Numbered from the stretch's first letter, positions 8,701-18,582 are shown. The stretch: 64,000 nt of DNA from JBEVJC01 sp040510375 (GCA_040510375.1 JBEVJC010000008.1:310001-374000); one strand, 5' to 3'. The notes: a model not told the origin generated them from the sequence alone. Numbers and translations are program-made.

Positions 8701-9693
8701 CTAACGAACCAGGCTCTTCCTCGCTTTTTTTCCCAGGCTTTGATGTTTTTTGGCATTCCCGGATGCAGACCCGTTTACCAGGTTACGTGTGGCCAGTTCG
8801 AAGTGGTTATTCCTTTTGGGCTTATTTAATTGAGAACTTTTTGCTTTTTTAGATTGATCCAATACTGATCGTTTCAAACTTTTACTTCCAGCCACCTCAG
8901 CAATATTCGTTTTTTTGCGACTCGACAGCTCCACAGGTTTCGCCTTTTTGCGGGACGCCAGTTCCAGACGTTTTGCTTTTTTACGTTCAGCCAGCTCCAA
9001 ACGTTTTGCCTTATTGCGGACAGCCAATTCCTGACGTTTTGTTTTTTTAGTTTCGGCGAGCTTAACAAGTTTTGCTTTTTTAGCCTCAGCCAGCTTAACA
9101 CGTTTCGCTTTCTTACGAGCCGCCAGTTCCTGGCGTTTTGCCTTTTTGCGATCTGCCAACTCTATCCGTTTCGCTTTTTTACGGGCCGATTTTTCCAGGC
9201 GAAGTGCCGTCTTTTTTTCTTTCAGTTCTTCCCTGCGTTGTTTTTCTGCCAGTTTTCTTTCCGCTTCTTTTTTACGCTGCTCCTCTACCCGGATATTATG
9301 CCGGATCGTTTGCCAGTATTCCTTGCCGTACCCAACGAAGATTTCCTCGCCAGGCTGGATATCCCTCTTGGCAACGATATAAACCCTTGGTCCATCCTCC
9401 AGGTATTCAGCATTATTGTTCAGCCCTTTTATTTTCTGGAGGCCACTGGCATCATTGGAATAACGCGCAAGTGCCGCGTTCGAACGGCTGGCATCAATCA
9501 CATGGTTGCGACTCAAAAAATAGATATAACCATTCTCGCCATTGTCGTGGCGTACTTCTTTCCAGGTACTTACCCGACCTTTATATTCAACAATCCTTGT
9601 TCCTTTGGTAATAAATATTTCTGCAAAGAGACCCTGGCCAGATGCAGGGATGGTGGATGTTCTGACTGTGAGATTTTTTTCTAATAACGCCAT
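8701..9693 (-). CDS. SET-domain protein (putative lysine methyltransferase) with a basic 11-residue-repeat tail
   Basis: Residues 5-128 of this 330-residue protein form a SET domain: SGQGLFAEIFITKGTRIVEYKG, then NAALARYSND (in place of the NHSCxPN knot) and RVYIVAKRDIQPGEEIFVGYGKEYW, which matches the family's RDIxxGEELxxDYG. SET proteins transfer methyl groups from SAM to lysines. Residues 169-289 are eleven 11-residue repeats of the form A-x-R-K-K-A-K-R-x-E-L, joined to the domain by a charged helix. The tail is strongly basic, resembles histone H1-like bacterial tails, and could bind nucleic acid or be the enzyme's own substrate. The knot lacks the usual Cys and His, so activity is uncertain. 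It is a single gene with its own promoter. Confidence 0.85.
   Translation of the reverse strand: MALLEKNLTVRTSTIPASGQGLFAEIFITKGTRIVEYKGRVSTWKEVRHDNGENGYIYFLSRNHVIDASRSNAALARYSNDASGLQKIKGLNNNAEYLEDGPRVYIVAKRDIQPGEEIFVGYGKEYWQTIRHNIRVEEQRKKEAERKLAEKQRREELKEKKTALRLEKSARKKAKRIELADRKKAKRQELAARKKAKRVKLAEAKKAKLVKLAETKKTKRQELAVRNKAKRLELAERKKAKRLELASRKKAKPVELSSRKKTNIAEVAGSKSLKRSVLDQSKKAKSSQLNKPKRNNHFELATRNLVNGSASGNAKKHQSLGKKARKSLVR
8827..9189 (-). repeat. Eleven tandem 33-bp repeats within the SET-domain gene
   Basis: The coding sequence for residues 169-289 is eleven in-frame units of 33 bp, each encoding a KKAKR-like block followed by a hydrophobic/acidic pair ending in Leu or Val. Copies are most alike in the middle (residues 180-256) and decay toward the C-terminus. 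An 11-residue period fits a long straight helix with hendecad geometry. Equal unit length with no frame breaks suggests growth by slippage under selection. Confidence 0.9.
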
Positions 9694-9725
9694 GACTTGG
9701 GGGTTAGCTTATTCTTTTAAAGCGG

Positions 9726-9733
9726 CAAAGATA
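9726..9733 (-). promoter_or_regulatory. -7 promoter box of the SET-domain gene
   Basis: TATCTTTG on the minus strand matches TAnnTTTG exactly, 32 nt upstream of the ATG and just after the terminator of the upstream TPR gene. Confidence 0.65.
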
Positions 9734-9763
9734 ATGGGTGCAACCACACGATATTTTATAACA

Positions 9764-9797
9764 CAAAAAAAAGCAATGCCACCAGTGCATTGCTTTT
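9764..9797 (-). terminator. Terminator of the TPR-protein gene
   Basis: A perfect 10-bp stem (AAAAGCAATG / CATTGCTTTT, 9769-9797) is followed on the minus strand by further T residues. It separates the TPR gene from the SET gene. Confidence 0.85.
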
Positions 9798-9849
9798 CCC
9801 TTTTAACGGTTCACGTCCGATTACCGTTACTATATTATTACCTGCCGGA

Positions 9850-10905
9850 TCAAAGGCCTGGCATGGATTTTTTCTGTTTCAGTGCAGCAAGGGCCGGGTC
9901 CATTTCAATAGCCTTGTCGCAAAGTAACTGACCCTTTTCCTTATCGCCCTTCTTCTGATAACTCATCCCGATCATATACAAGGCCGATGCATTTTGTTTG
10001 TCGTAAGTCAGTACCTGGTCCCAGTAATCGATCGCCTGCTGGTACTTTCCTTTATAATAATATGCTTCGGCTACCATATTGAGTACGTTCAGGTCGCTTG
10101 GACGTTTTTTCAAAATCTCCCCAAGGATCTTAACCCCTTCCTCCAGGTTACCGGAGTTCAGGTAAGCGATCCCGAGGTTCTCCAGATATTCATTGTCCTT
10201 TTTATAACCGTTCTCCCCTGCCATCAGGATATATTTCAGGGCCTGCTTGTCTTCATGCATGGCATAATAGATAAGTCCGAGCTCATACATCCAGCTGTTT
10301 TTGGATGGATCCAGTTCAATTGCTTTCTGGAAAAAAGGAACACATAGTTTATAGTTCAGCATATCGGCATAACTCCGTGCAATCATATAGGGCGCTTCCG
10401 CGTTGGCGGGATCTTCCTTTGAAGCAGCAGTGAGGTACTTGATGGCCTCGCCGTAATTTTCCTGTTCATAATGCACCTTGCCTACATAGAAACTTATTTT
10501 AGCTGAAGGATCAACCGCTTTCAGTTTCTCCGCATATAAAATCACATCGTCCTGTTGTTTCAGGTTAAACGACAAATTGACCAGCTGCTGGTAATTAACC
10601 GCAGTCCGGTCACCCAAATCCACCAATTGTTTATAGGTTTCCTTCGACTGGTGATACTTCCTCAGTTCAAAATATACCGGAGCCAACTGTGTCAGCACCG
10701 CTTTATTACCCGCTTCAAATGAAAGGGCTTTTTCCAGGTGTTTCAGGGTGAGCTGCAGACGACCTGCCTGTTTTTCGATCAATGCTTTCTGAAGGTAAAA
10801 ATCTGCACTGTCTGAGTTGGGTCTCAGCGACTGTTGTTGGGCCTCGCCGGCGAAGGCGAAAGTGGTAATGGCCAACAGGCCAATAGTAAGGGTTTTCTTT
10901 AGCAT
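9850..10905 (-). CDS. Exported tetratricopeptide-repeat protein
   Basis: The 351-residue protein has a signal peptide (MLKKTLTIGLLAITTFAFAGEA) followed by about eight TPR units from residue 30 to the end. Recurrent patterns are A-x-x-Y-Y-x-G-K-Y-x-x-A-I-x-Y and P-x-x-A-x-A-L. TPR arrays hold other proteins together, and here the protein should act in the periplasm. No catalytic domain is present and the partner is unknown. It follows glgB on the same strand after 68 nt, so glgB read-through may contribute to expression. Confidence 0.85.
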   Translation of the reverse strand: MLKKTLTIGLLAITTFAFAGEAQQQSLRPNSDSADFYLQKALIEKQAGRLQLTLKHLEKALSFEAGNKAVLTQLAPVYFELRKYHQSKETYKQLVDLGDRTAVNYQQLVNLSFNLKQQDDVILYAEKLKAVDPSAKISFYVGKVHYEQENYGEAIKYLTAASKEDPANAEAPYMIARSYADMLNYKLCVPFFQKAIELDPSKNSWMYELGLIYYAMHEDKQALKYILMAGENGYKKDNEYLENLGIAYLNSGNLEEGVKILGEILKKRPSDLNVLNMVAEAYYYKGKYQQAIDYWDQVLTYDKQNASALYMIGMSYQKKGDKEKGQLLCDKAIEMDPALAALKQKKSMPGL

Positions 10906-10973
10906 GGATTTAGTTTTTCGTCAAAGGATGGAGGACTATTCAACGACCCTCCGGGATTGTTAAGATACATCTT

Positions 10974-12926
10974 TTATTTGAATACCAGGGCGGCCAGCGG
11001 CGGGAGATTGATGGTCAGCTTATACCTGTTTTCCCGTACATCCACCAGCTCTGTCCTGATTTCGGGATTAAAAACGTTGCCCGAACCCCAATATTTTGTC
11101 TGGTCGCTGTTAAATATTTCCACCGAATATTCCTTTCCCGAGGTATAGATGACCCAGTCCGTCCTCACTTCCGGCATCATATTGAGTACCACCAGCAGAT
11201 CATCGGCCGCTTTTAACCCTTTCCGTTTAAAAACCATGACGGCCTCTTCGCGGTGATTGAGATCAATCCATTCAAAACCTTCCTGTTTGAACTGCTTTAT
11301 AAATAAGGGTTTTTCTGTAACGAGTAATTTATTGAGATCAGCAACACAGGCCTGCACCCCGCGGTGCGATTCGAACTTCAGTAAACCCCAGTCAAGTTCG
11401 GATTTATAATTCCATTCACTGGTTTGTCCAAATTCATCACCCATGAATAACAACTTTGCGCCCGGATGTAACCACATATAACAATACATCAGCCGCAGGT
11501 TGGCAAACTGTTGCCAGCTATCACCCGGCATCTTGAAGATCATCGGACTTTTTCCATGTACCACTTCATCGTGACTAAGCGGCAACATAAAATTCTCGTC
11601 ATAATAATACATCATGCTGAATGCGAACTTATCCTGATGATACTTTCTGTCCCAGGGACTTATTTTAAAATAATCAAGCGTATCATGCATCCAGCCCATC
11701 ATCCATTTCATACCAAAGCCAAGTCCATCGGCCGTGGTTGGACGGGTTACTCCCGGCCAGTCGGTTGCTTCTTCAGCAATCATCTGCACATCGGGGAAAT
11801 CCCTGAAGATGGTCTGGTTAAGGTCCTTGATGAATGAAATGGCCTCCAGGTTTCCATCACCTCCCACCTCATTTGGCTCCCACTCCCCTTCCTTCCTGGA
11901 ATAATTCAGTTTTAACATGGAGCTGACTGCATCCACCCGGATACCATCAATATGAAACAGGTCGAACCAGAACCTTGCACTGCTGATCAGGAATGATTTT
12001 ACTTCTCCCCGTTTATAATTAAATATATAACTGTTCCAGTCTGGGTGGAAACCCTTACGCATATCTGCATATTCATAGGTATGCGTTCCATCAAACATAT
12101 AAAGTCCGTGTGCATCATAAGGGAAATGGGATGGCACCCAGTCCATCAGCACCCCGATATTTTCCTGATGGAATGCATCAATCAAACGCATCAGTCCCTG
12201 TGGATCACCGAAACGCGAAGTGGCTGCAAAAAAACCTGTGCACTGATAACCCCAGCTTCCATCAAATGGATGTTCCATCAGCGGCATAAATTCAACATGG
12301 GTAAATCCCATTTCTTTTACATACGGAACAAGACGTTCCCGGATCTGGTCGTAGGTATTGTAACTTTCTTCATCGTTGGGATCGGGACGTTGCCAGCTGG
12401 CCAGGTGAACCTCATAGACACTCCAGGGGGCATCGAGTGAATTGTGTTTTTTTCGGACATCCATCCATTGCTGATCCTTCCATTGATAATACAAATCCCA
12501 TGTAATAGTGGCCGTGAAGGGCCGTTTCTCCCAGAAATGGGCTACCGGATCGCCTTTTTCAGTTTCCCTTCCCTCAAATCCCGTTATATGATATTTAAAA
12601 GCTTCGCCTAAATTAAAGTGCGGAATGAATCCTTCCCAGATGCCACTGTTATCCCATCTCGCAACCAGCGGGTGCAGGTGGGGAACCCATTTATTAAAAT
12701 GACCAATGACCGAAATTCGTGTAGCATTGGGTGCCCAGACGCAGAAATACATACCCCAGACCGAATTGACCTGGATAGAATGTGCCCCGAATTTTTTATA
12801 GATGCTGTAGTAAGTTCCCTGTTGAAAATTGCGCACATCTTCATCGTTCAACATCGAATAATTCCATACGGCCTTTTGCGTGTCGATGAAATGCGAATCC
12901 TCGTACCTTTTTTCTTTGCCGGTCAT
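10974..12926 (-). CDS. glgB: 1,4-alpha-glucan branching enzyme
   Basis: The 650-residue GH13 enzyme introduces alpha-1,6 branches into glycogen. The N-terminal CBM48-like domain (about residues 40-140) contains YFCVWAPNATRISVIG. The catalytic barrel carries DGIRVDAVSSM (nucleophile Asp), MIAEEATDWPGVT (acid/base Glu) and LPLSHDEVVHGK (third Asp), the branching-enzyme pattern. A beta-rich C-terminal domain follows. The size is normal. It is transcribed away from the barrel-protein gene at 13077 and lies 7 kb from glgC/glgA, so the synthesis genes are clustered but not in one operon. Confidence 0.96.
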   Translation of the reverse strand: MTGKEKRYEDSHFIDTQKAVWNYSMLNDEDVRNFQQGTYYSIYKKFGAHSIQVNSVWGMYFCVWAPNATRISVIGHFNKWVPHLHPLVARWDNSGIWEGFIPHFNLGEAFKYHITGFEGRETEKGDPVAHFWEKRPFTATITWDLYYQWKDQQWMDVRKKHNSLDAPWSVYEVHLASWQRPDPNDEESYNTYDQIRERLVPYVKEMGFTHVEFMPLMEHPFDGSWGYQCTGFFAATSRFGDPQGLMRLIDAFHQENIGVLMDWVPSHFPYDAHGLYMFDGTHTYEYADMRKGFHPDWNSYIFNYKRGEVKSFLISSARFWFDLFHIDGIRVDAVSSMLKLNYSRKEGEWEPNEVGGDGNLEAISFIKDLNQTIFRDFPDVQMIAEEATDWPGVTRPTTADGLGFGMKWMMGWMHDTLDYFKISPWDRKYHQDKFAFSMMYYYDENFMLPLSHDEVVHGKSPMIFKMPGDSWQQFANLRLMYCYMWLHPGAKLLFMGDEFGQTSEWNYKSELDWGLLKFESHRGVQACVADLNKLLVTEKPLFIKQFKQEGFEWIDLNHREEAVMVFKRKGLKAADDLLVVLNMMPEVRTDWVIYTSGKEYSVEIFNSDQTKYWGSGNVFNPEIRTELVDVRENRYKLTINLPPLAALVFK

Positions 12927-13076
12927 TTGTGGAATTTTTTAAAAATGGTGTCTACCAACTTACACCATTTTATTGAATTGTTAACAGTACAATTTAAAGG
13001 CCATCGTTCAAACATAGAAGTTATTTTGCATTTTTGTCCGGCCTTTCGGTGCTGACCCAACCAAACCAACTGAATA

Positions 13077-15857
13077 ATGTTGAAATTTATTTGTCTCCTC
13101 GTGGCATTTTGTAGTTTTTCGCTGACATCTGCCTTCTCTCAATCCACCCTTTCCGGGTCGCTGATCGATTCCACGTCTCAAAAAAAACTGTCCAACGCCG
13201 TAGTGGCACTGATCGGGGTAAAGGATTCCGTTCTTTACCGGTTTGTCCGTAGTGACAACGAAGGTCGTTTCAGGTTGAAGGATGTTCGCCCCGATAGTTT
13301 TATACTTCAGGTGTCACACCCCGACTTTGGTGATTACGTCGAGTACCTCCGGACCAGTGCCGGTAAGGACCTGTCTATCGGTAATATTTTTGTCACACCC
13401 AAAAGCAAACTGCTGGAAGAAGTAATCGTCCGTCAGAACATGGCCATCCGGATCAAGGGCGACACCATCGAATACAAGGCCGACAGTTTCAAAACCCAGG
13501 AAGGTGCATCGGTTAAAGACCTGCTGAAAAAATTCCCGGGAATAACGGTCGACAAAAACGGAAAGATCACAGCCCAGGGCCAGGACGTAAACAAGGTTCT
13601 GGTGGATGGTGAAGAGTTTTTCAGTGACGATCCTGCCGTGGTGATCGAAAACCTGCGGGCCGATGCTATTGATAAGGTACAGACCTATGATAAAAAAAGT
13701 GACCAGGCTGAATTCAGTGGTGTGGACGATGGGACCCGCTCAAAAACCATCAACCTGGTTTTAAAGGAAGACAAGAAAAAAGGCCTGATCGGTAAAGTAG
13801 TAATCGGCGGCGGAACAGAAGAGCGTTATTCCAACCAGGCCATGCTTAACTTTTTCAAGGGCAAGCAAAAAATCGCGGTATATGGTATTATGTCCAATAC
13901 AGGGGTCAACGGCCTGGGTTGGGAAGACCGCGACCAGTTCAGCCAGGGTAGTTTTGATGATATGGAACCAATGCCGGGTGGTGGAATTTCGATTAACTCC
14001 GACGGCGACTACGATTTCAGTGATTGGGGAAGCCAGTATAATGGTGAAGGCATTCCTGAATCAATCAAGGCGGGAGCGCATTACAGCAATAAACTTAACC
14101 AGGACAGGGATAAGGTAAATGGCAATTATACCTATAAGAATGAAAAAGTAAATGCTGAGGGTAATTCTTTGTCCAAGTATATACTCCCGGAATCGGCCTA
14201 TTACAACCGGGAAAAACATAACTCCATCACCGGAAGAACGGAACACAATGTCAACGGCCAGTACGATATGATGATTGATTCAATGGCTTCCCTGCGTTTC
14301 AGGTTCAATGGCAAATTCGGGAACAGTAACAGTGATACGAGGTCGGAAACGGAGACACTCGATAATGACATGGCCTTGATCAATTCGAATAACCGCCGTG
14401 TGGTAACCAATACTGATAATGATATAATGCTTGGATCTGTCCTGTGGAAACAACGGCTGAAGAAAAAAGGAAGGACTATCTCTGTTACTGCGTCCTATAA
14501 AGAAAATAAATCCAACCAGGACGGACTTCTTTTCTCCAGGATTGATTACTACACAGGAGGCTTAATTTATCGCTCGGATACGCTCGACCAGCTGCGTGAT
14601 TATTTTACCCGCACGCGGACACTTGCTTCCCGCGCCGTTTATACAGAACCGATTGGTAAACGCGGAACCCTAGAATTTAACTACACCTTTACCAGGACCA
14701 ATACGCTGACTGACCGTAAAACATTTGATGCTGATGGTAATGGAAAATACCTGTCATTGAATGATTCGCTCAGTATCAGGTACGGACTGGAATACCTGAA
14801 TAATAATGCAGGGATCAAGTATCAGTATGCTTATAAAAAACTTACAGCCAGTATCGGGTCCAATGCTGGTGTCAGCAATTATTACCAATCCGATTCAGCA
14901 GGTGCACGGGTGATAGACTTCAGGTACTTTAACCTCTTCCCGACCGCCAGGATTTCATATAAATTTGCTGCGCAGCGGACAATTAGCTTTAACTACATTG
15001 GCAGCCCGCGTCCGCCCTCGATTAACCAGCTTGCCCCGGTGACAGATAATACCGACCCGTTATTTATTACCCTTGGTAATCCTGACCTCAAACAATCGTT
15101 CACACACAACTTTAATGTGGGATACAATGATTACAAAATCCTTTCGGGCAGGAGTATCTGGTCGTACCTTTCTTACCGGCCGCAGCAAAATGCGATCGTC
15201 AGCAGCCGGACACTTGATAATACCGGAAAGACCACCCAGCAATACATCAATAGCCGTGGCAACTTCAGCATCAACGGCAGGTTTGAATACAGTTTTAAAC
15301 TAAAAAAGTCCGGAATCAACCTGGGAGTCAGTACACAGGGTAATACCAGCCGTTATGTAAGTATGGTTAATGGTGTGATGAACCGTACAACCCAGAGTTC
15401 TGTTGGTATCGGTCCAACCATCAGCGGATACAAGGAAGATAAATATGAAATCTGGAGCACGGCCACTTACAATTATAATTTTTCGAAATCAAATACACAG
15501 TCGCTTGATGCCAATTTCTGGTCGCAGAATATTGACGCCAATTTTTCCTACTTCTTTAGCAAAAGATTCCAGATGGGAACCAGTGTAGACGCAATAATCC
15601 GGCAAAAAACAGATCTCTACCAGGGAAATAACAGTGTTACTATCTGGAATGCGGACATGAGTTACAAGGTATTTAAGAAAAGAAACGGCATACTTAAGTT
15701 GGCGGTAAATGATCTGCTGAAAGACCGCCGCGGACTGGAAAGGAATTTCAGCGCCGCCATGATCAGCGAAAGGAACTACAATACCCTGGGTCGTTATGCC
15801 CTGTTATCATTCACCTGGAACTTTGTTAAAAACCCCAATGCACCTGCAGCAAAATAA
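13077..15857 (+). CDS. Outer-membrane beta-barrel protein of the TonB-receptor-like OMP_b-brl family
   Basis: The 926-residue protein has a signal peptide (about residues 1-22) and a carboxypeptidase-regulatory-like domain (LSGSLIDSTSQKKLSNAVV, residues 25-105). A plug-like region follows (KGDTIEYKADSFKTQEGASV, then FPGITVDKNGKITAQG), and then a long barrel made of alternating beta strands. It lacks a SusD partner. In the Bacteroidota such proteins often pair with a GLPGLI protein, as here, only 5 nt downstream. The substrate is unknown; the surrounding alpha-glucan genes make a carbohydrate or metal role possible but do not prove it. Confidence 0.87.
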   Translation: MLKFICLLVAFCSFSLTSAFSQSTLSGSLIDSTSQKKLSNAVVALIGVKDSVLYRFVRSDNEGRFRLKDVRPDSFILQVSHPDFGDYVEYLRTSAGKDLSIGNIFVTPKSKLLEEVIVRQNMAIRIKGDTIEYKADSFKTQEGASVKDLLKKFPGITVDKNGKITAQGQDVNKVLVDGEEFFSDDPAVVIENLRADAIDKVQTYDKKSDQAEFSGVDDGTRSKTINLVLKEDKKKGLIGKVVIGGGTEERYSNQAMLNFFKGKQKIAVYGIMSNTGVNGLGWEDRDQFSQGSFDDMEPMPGGGISINSDGDYDFSDWGSQYNGEGIPESIKAGAHYSNKLNQDRDKVNGNYTYKNEKVNAEGNSLSKYILPESAYYNREKHNSITGRTEHNVNGQYDMMIDSMASLRFRFNGKFGNSNSDTRSETETLDNDMALINSNNRRVVTNTDNDIMLGSVLWKQRLKKKGRTISVTASYKENKSNQDGLLFSRIDYYTGGLIYRSDTLDQLRDYFTRTRTLASRAVYTEPIGKRGTLEFNYTFTRTNTLTDRKTFDADGNGKYLSLNDSLSIRYGLEYLNNNAGIKYQYAYKKLTASIGSNAGVSNYYQSDSAGARVIDFRYFNLFPTARISYKFAAQRTISFNYIGSPRPPSINQLAPVTDNTDPLFITLGNPDLKQSFTHNFNVGYNDYKILSGRSIWSYLSYRPQQNAIVSSRTLDNTGKTTQQYINSRGNFSINGRFEYSFKLKKSGINLGVSTQGNTSRYVSMVNGVMNRTTQSSVGIGPTISGYKEDKYEIWSTATYNYNFSKSNTQSLDANFWSQNIDANFSYFFSKRFQMGTSVDAIIRQKTDLYQGNNSVTIWNADMSYKVFKKRNGILKLAVNDLLKDRRGLERNFSAAMISERNYNTLGRYALLSFTWNFVKNPNAPAAK

Positions 15858-15862
15858 TTATT

Positions 15863-16612
15863 ATGAAAAAGCTATTACTTATTCAGTTCGTTATACTTTT
15901 TGCCACGGTATCAAATGCACAGACGGTCTTCATCGACAGGGGAAGGATCGAGTTTGAACGAAAGACCAATGTGCATCGCCTGAACTTTACAGGCGAAACC
16001 GGCTCCTGGGTAGAAGGTTTTAAAAAAATGATTCCGCAATTCCGCTCAGATTATTTTAACCTTGTTTTTACGCCCGGTAAAACGCTTTATAATCCCGGCC
16101 GCGAATCAGATAACCGGCAGATGGATCAGTTTTTCAGCAATCCCGCATTGGATAATACCGTTTATACAGACCTGAACAGTGCCATAACCACCAGCAACAA
16201 ATCAGTGTTCGAGGCAAAATTCCTGCTCACCGATTCTATTGTTCGCCGCCAATGGCGAATTGAGCCGGAAACCAGGACCATCGCGGGTTTCGAGTGTCGT
16301 AAAGCGGTAACTACTATCTGTGATTCAGTAGTGGTGGTTGCATTTTATACTGATCAGATTACCACCGCCGGGGGACCTGAATCTTTTTCCGGACTTCCGG
16401 GAATGATCCTTGGACTTGCAATCCCCCGTTTATACACAACATGGTTCGCCACCCGGGTGGAAACAATTACCACCACCGATGAAAGTAAAATCCAGCCACC
16501 AACCAGGGGCAAAAAAGCAAACACCGTTGACATGACCGCTACGATTATGGCTGGTATTAAAAATTGGGGAACAAAATATATTGACCGGTCTATCTGGAGT
16601 GTTACACTTTAA
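15863..16612 (+). CDS. GLPGLI family protein
   Basis: The 249-residue exported protein has a signal peptide (MKKLLLIQFVILFATVSNAQ). The family signature appears as SGLPGMILGLAIP near residue 175, preceded by AGFECRKA, both typical of GLPGLI proteins. The family's function is not established; members are found beside TonB-receptor-like barrels. It begins 5 nt after the barrel gene, so the two are co-transcribed and probably act together in the envelope. Confidence 0.9.
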   Translation: MKKLLLIQFVILFATVSNAQTVFIDRGRIEFERKTNVHRLNFTGETGSWVEGFKKMIPQFRSDYFNLVFTPGKTLYNPGRESDNRQMDQFFSNPALDNTVYTDLNSAITTSNKSVFEAKFLLTDSIVRRQWRIEPETRTIAGFECRKAVTTICDSVVVVAFYTDQITTAGGPESFSGLPGMILGLAIPRLYTTWFATRVETITTTDESKIQPPTRGKKANTVDMTATIMAGIKNWGTKYIDRSIWSVTL

Positions 16613-16645
16613 CTGCAACGACGATACTTCTACCTGATCATTGAT

Positions 16646-16682
16646 GATAACCAGGAGAAAATTTAAAACTTTCTCCGGTTAT
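16646..16682. terminator. Hairpin between convergent genes (GLPGLI and amylase)
   Basis: ATAACCAGGAGAAA pairs with TTTCTCCGGTTAT (one bulged base) around an A/T-rich loop. It sits between two convergent stop codons and could end both transcripts. There is no strong T-run. Confidence 0.45.
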
Positions 16683-16688
16683 CCAGGA

Positions 16689-18560
16689 TCATTTCAGTAG
16701 TTCCAGCACCCGGCTTTCTTTGGCAGATATCTCCAGTCCATCCAGTGATACAATCACCCCGGTATGTACATCCCTGGCTGAACGGAATCCCGACATCCGT
16801 TCGGAATACCTTTTCCAGTCTGGTTTTACTGCACCGGTACCCGTGTTGCTGATCACCATTACTGTCTGTTTTGTATCATACCTGAAATAAACATAGACTC
16901 CGTTTTCCGGAACATACTGCATGAGTTTGCCGGTAGTGATGGCCGAAGAAGTTTTGCGAAAGCGGGCAAGACCCGATACATAGGCAAAGGCCTGCTGCTC
17001 CGCAGCTGTTCTTCCGGCCGCGGTGAATTTATTTTTTTCATCACCGGCCCATCCACCAGGAAAATCCCGGCGAACTTCTGCATCACTCGGGTTTTTTAAA
17101 TTCTTCATAAGGATTTCCGTACCATAATAAAGCTGTGGAATTCCCCGAAGGGTAAGTAACCAGTTGATCGCCATTTTATATCTGGAAGTATCTTCCCCCA
17201 CCACTGAAAAAATCCGGTCAAGATCATGATTATCCAGGAAGATGCAATTGCGTGACGGATCTTTATATAGAAGGTCCTGCGATAAAGTAGTGTACAACCT
17301 GCTTACACCTTCATTCCATCCGAATGGCTGGTTCAGACCATCAAGCATGGCACCGTACAAAGGAAAATCCGTTACACCCTGCACATTATGTTTGAATGGA
17401 ACATCCAGGTTATTCCGGGTAAAATAAGCGCTGTTAAAGGTGGTCTGTACCCAGGCTTCACCAAATACAGTCAGCTTCGGGAACTCCCTCAATAATGCAT
17501 TGTTTATATTATTCAGGAATTTTGGATCACTGTAAAACCAGGTGTCCACCCTCCATCCATCAATACCAAACTCTTCTGTAGCCCAGATCGCGTACTGGAT
17601 CAAGTATCGTGCAACATAGGGATTACGCTGGTTGAGGTCGGCCATAAACGGCGTAAACCATCCATCTGTGGTGCGTTTTTTATCCCATTCGGAAGCATAG
17701 GGGTCTGCAAGTGGCTGGAACTTATGGCTGGTGTTGGTATACTCCGGCCATTGATTTACCCAATCGGCCATGGGAAGATCACGGATAAACCAATGATCAT
17801 TTCCCACATGATTGTAAACAGCATCCTGCATGAACTTCATTCCTCTTGCATGAGTGGCATCTATCAGTTCCTTATAAGATGTATTACCCCCGAATCTCCG
17901 GTCGACATTATAATGATCGGTAAATGCGTAACCATGGTAGGTACTTCTTGTCATGCCACCCTCCTGCGTCCTGGTCATATCATTCTCCACCACCGGTGTT
18001 GGCCAGATGGTGGTAATGCCCAGTTCCTGCAGGTAATCAAGATGATCCCTGATTCCTTTCAGGTCGCCGCCATGACGGCTGAACGGATCCGAACGATCCA
18101 TTACAGGGTCACGCATTGAATCAAAATGATCATTTGCGGGATCACCATTTGCAAAGCGGTCAGGCATCAGCAGATAAATAAAATCACGCTGTGTTACGCC
18201 CTGGATGCGGGTTATACCATCACCCTTGTTTTTTGAAAATAATTTCCAGGAAATATTCCGGGCCGTCCCTTCCCTGTTCGACTTCAACGCAAAATTAACC
18301 GTGCCGGGCCGGGCAGTGGAATTAATGACGAGATCGACAAATAAATAATTACTGTTTGATACAGTATGGATTTTTTTAACCGATACACCAGGATAGGTGG
18401 TACTTACGGAAACCGCTGAACCGATTCCGGGAGAATGGATCATCAGTTGCACGGAAGGGTCATTCATTCCGGTCCACCAATGGGTGGGATAAAGATCCTG
18501 CGAATGTATCTGACCTGTTAAACAAAATATCGTAACCAGGTAAACGATTACCTTTTTCAT
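16689..18560 (-). CDS. Periplasmic alpha-amylase family enzyme (cyclomaltodextrinase/neopullulanase-like)
   Basis: The 623-residue GH13 enzyme has a signal peptide (MKKVIVYLVTIFCLTGQIHS). An N-terminal Ig-like domain (about 20-115) of the cyclomaltodextrinase-N type precedes the (beta/alpha)8 barrel. Catalytic motifs are GIDGWRVDTW (nucleophile Asp), LTVFGEAWVQ (acid/base Glu) and IFLDNHDLDR (third Asp). A small C-terminal beta domain ends the protein. It should cut maltodextrins or cyclodextrins in the periplasm, like SusA. It lies 22 nt downstream of an MFS transporter gene, which fits hydrolysis coupled to uptake of the products. Confidence 0.9.
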   Translation of the reverse strand: MKKVIVYLVTIFCLTGQIHSQDLYPTHWWTGMNDPSVQLMIHSPGIGSAVSVSTTYPGVSVKKIHTVSNSNYLFVDLVINSTARPGTVNFALKSNREGTARNISWKLFSKNKGDGITRIQGVTQRDFIYLLMPDRFANGDPANDHFDSMRDPVMDRSDPFSRHGGDLKGIRDHLDYLQELGITTIWPTPVVENDMTRTQEGGMTRSTYHGYAFTDHYNVDRRFGGNTSYKELIDATHARGMKFMQDAVYNHVGNDHWFIRDLPMADWVNQWPEYTNTSHKFQPLADPYASEWDKKRTTDGWFTPFMADLNQRNPYVARYLIQYAIWATEEFGIDGWRVDTWFYSDPKFLNNINNALLREFPKLTVFGEAWVQTTFNSAYFTRNNLDVPFKHNVQGVTDFPLYGAMLDGLNQPFGWNEGVSRLYTTLSQDLLYKDPSRNCIFLDNHDLDRIFSVVGEDTSRYKMAINWLLTLRGIPQLYYGTEILMKNLKNPSDAEVRRDFPGGWAGDEKNKFTAAGRTAAEQQAFAYVSGLARFRKTSSAITTGKLMQYVPENGVYVYFRYDTKQTVMVISNTGTGAVKPDWKRYSERMSGFRSARDVHTGVIVSLDGLEISAKESRVLELLK

Positions 18561-18582
18561 TTCTATGTATTTTAAACTACTA

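Noticed and set aside
8827..9189. CRISPR-like regular repeat
   Set aside because: Repeats are contiguous 33-bp coding units without spacers and lie in frame in the SET gene.
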